In this document: one piece after another, positions 63,169 to 64,000 of the stretch
Layout: each line of letters begins with the position of its first letter
Position numbering within the stretch: the first letter of the stretch is position 1
Origin: Deinococcus yavapaiensis KR-236
GTDB lineage: Bacteria; Deinococcota; Deinococci; Deinococcales; Deinococcaceae
Assembly: GCF_003217515.1 (NCBI RefSeq)
Contig: NZ_QJSX01000008.1
Coordinates: forward strand, 1,929 to 65,928
Direction: 5' to 3'
DNA: 64,000 nt
Program-made: the position numbers and the translations under genes
Notes under the pieces: generated by a model
Told to the model about the DNA's origin: nothing
Databases searched by the model: none
Seen by the model: the letters and a program-made list of their open reading frames with translations, nothing else

Positions 63169-63912
63169 TCACGCCGTGAGAATCAGGGGGCGCCGCTTGG
63201 TGATCACCACGGTGTGCTCGTAATGCGCGGCCAGTCCACCGTCGCGGGTGCAGATCGTCCAGCCGTCCGTCCGAGTGCGCGTGCGCCACGACCGTCCGCT
63301 CGACACCATCGGCTCGATCGCCAGCACCAGCCCTTCGCGAAGCGGCTTGCTCAACGACGGCTGGTAGAAATTCGGCACGTCGGGCGCTTCGTGGATGGTG
63401 CGGCCCACGCCGTGCCCTTGCAACTCGCGCAGCAACGAGAAGCCGCGCCGCGCCACTTCCGCTTCGACGGCTCGCCCGATGACGTTGAGCGGACGGCCCG
63501 CGCGCGCCGCTTGCATCGCCGCCTCGAACGCGGCTTCGGCGCACGCGACGAGCCTCTGCGCGACCGGGGAAACGGGCGGCACGGCGACCGTGAGGGCGGC
63601 GTCTGCGACGAATCCGTCCACGAGCGGCGTGACGTCGAGGCTCACGACGTCGCCCTCTTTCAAGGGGCGCTTCGAGGGCAGGCCGTGCACCACGTCGTCG
63701 TTGACGCTGACGAAGACGTTGACGGGGGCGCCGTACACGGCGCGCGGAGCGGAGGAGGCGCCGTGCCGTCGAAACACTTCGCCTGCGAGCGCGTCGAGGT
63801 CGGCGGGAGTGACGCCGGGCGCGACGGCCTCCTCTAGGATTCGGAGGGTGTCTGCCACGACGTGTCCCGCGCGCGTCATGCCGTCAAGGTCCCGCTCGTC
63901 TTGAATCGTCAT
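63169..63912 (-). CDS. map: Methionine aminopeptidase type I
   Basis: 247 residues. Metal ligands: Asp in SLDVTPLVDGFVADAALTV (two Asp), His in GHGVGRTIHEAPDVP, Glu in VLAIEPMVSSG and the last Glu in AHYEHTVVIT. Type Ia without N-terminal extension. It removes the initiator Met from nascent proteins. TACAGT is 5 nt before the ATG, another likely leaderless start. The frame on the opposite strand is a shadow. Confidence 0.96.
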   Translation of the reverse strand: MTIQDERDLDGMTRAGHVVADTLRILEEAVAPGVTPADLDALAGEVFRRHGASSAPRAVYGAPVNVFVSVNDDVVHGLPSKRPLKEGDVVSLDVTPLVDGFVADAALTVAVPPVSPVAQRLVACAEAAFEAAMQAARAGRPLNVIGRAVEAEVARRGFSLLRELQGHGVGRTIHEAPDVPNFYQPSLSKPLREGLVLAIEPMVSSGRSWRTRTRTDGWTICTRDGGLAAHYEHTVVITKRRPLILTA

Positions 63913-63996
63913 GCTTCACTGTACGCTCGTCGATCCCTCTGTTCGGGGATTGCCGAAGCCGTTCCTCTCTTTTTCGAGGCGGAGGTGCGCTGCAAC

Positions 63997-64000
63997 ATGG
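63997..64000 (+). other. Possible start of a gene that continues beyond the window
   Basis: ATG at 63997, 9 nt after GGAGG. Only the start codon is inside the window, so nothing more can be said. Confidence 0.3.

Overview
The window is a 64 kb piece of a GC-rich chromosome that most resembles the genus Deinococcus. I infer this from gene content: a nicotinamide phosphoribosyltransferase NAD-salvage operon, an N-acylamino-acid racemase of the Deinococcus/Geobacillus type, BshB1 for bacillithiol, GatB, PlsY, a solitary LptF/LptG-like permease, many lipoproteins, and at least eight start codons that sit 6 nt behind a TANNNT -10 element with no Shine-Dalgarno site (leaderless genes, a habit reported for Deinococcus deserti). 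The species cannot be fixed from sequence alone. No IS element, prophage, CRISPR array or rRNA operon is visible; it looks like ordinary chromosome with dense operons.

Layout. 1-1.06 kb: the N-terminal part of a lipoprotein with two nearly identical tandem NPCBM domains, running off the left edge. 1.2-4.8 kb: an RpiR-type regulator with its own operator-promoter, an N-succinyl/acylamino-acid racemase, an amino-acid binding protein and a GNAT acyltransferase, a likely D- to L-amino-acid conversion operon. 4.9-12.6 kb: an M15 peptidase, an OmpR/kinase two-component pair, then a 1312-residue PAS/GAF sensor kinase with a single-domain response regulator. 12.7-17.7 kb: YceI, a VWA protein coupled to a MerR regulator, a cytochrome P450, tRNA-Leu(GAG) and rpsO. 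17.7-25.5 kb: a nitrilase-fold protein lacking the catalytic Cys, an MFS exporter coupled to a tiny GNAT-like protein, mreB, an LptF/G permease, a polysaccharide deacetylase, a methyltransferase and a DUF2227 membrane protein. 25.5-34 kb: two tandem secreted subtilases, asd, bshB1-plsY and a GAF-GGDEF diguanylate cyclase.

34.1-47.7 kb: a large 4-hydroxyphenylacetate (homoprotocatechuate) catabolic region on the minus strand. A divergent PucR-type regulator faces a tightly overlapping operon: DapA-like lyase, FAH-family HpaG-like protein, an unrecognised secreted protein, HpaE, a uronate-dehydrogenase-like SDR, HpaB and HpaD. It is followed by a Liv-type ABC importer in which LivM and LivG are fused in one polypeptide. 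hpaC, hpaF and hpaH are not in the window.

47.7-64 kb: a 50-residue single-span protein divergent from a second P450, an ArsR regulator with a palindromic operator, hisC, a TetR gene behind an 18-codon leaderless upstream ORF, and an NAD-salvage operon (NrtR-like Nudix regulator, NAMPT, PnuC, NadR-like bifunctional enzyme) behind a strong promoter overlapped by an inverted repeat. Then come a TM2 protein, gatB, class II fba, a secreted unknown, an ECF sigma factor with an unusual polytopic partner protein, a FUN14 protein and methionine aminopeptidase.
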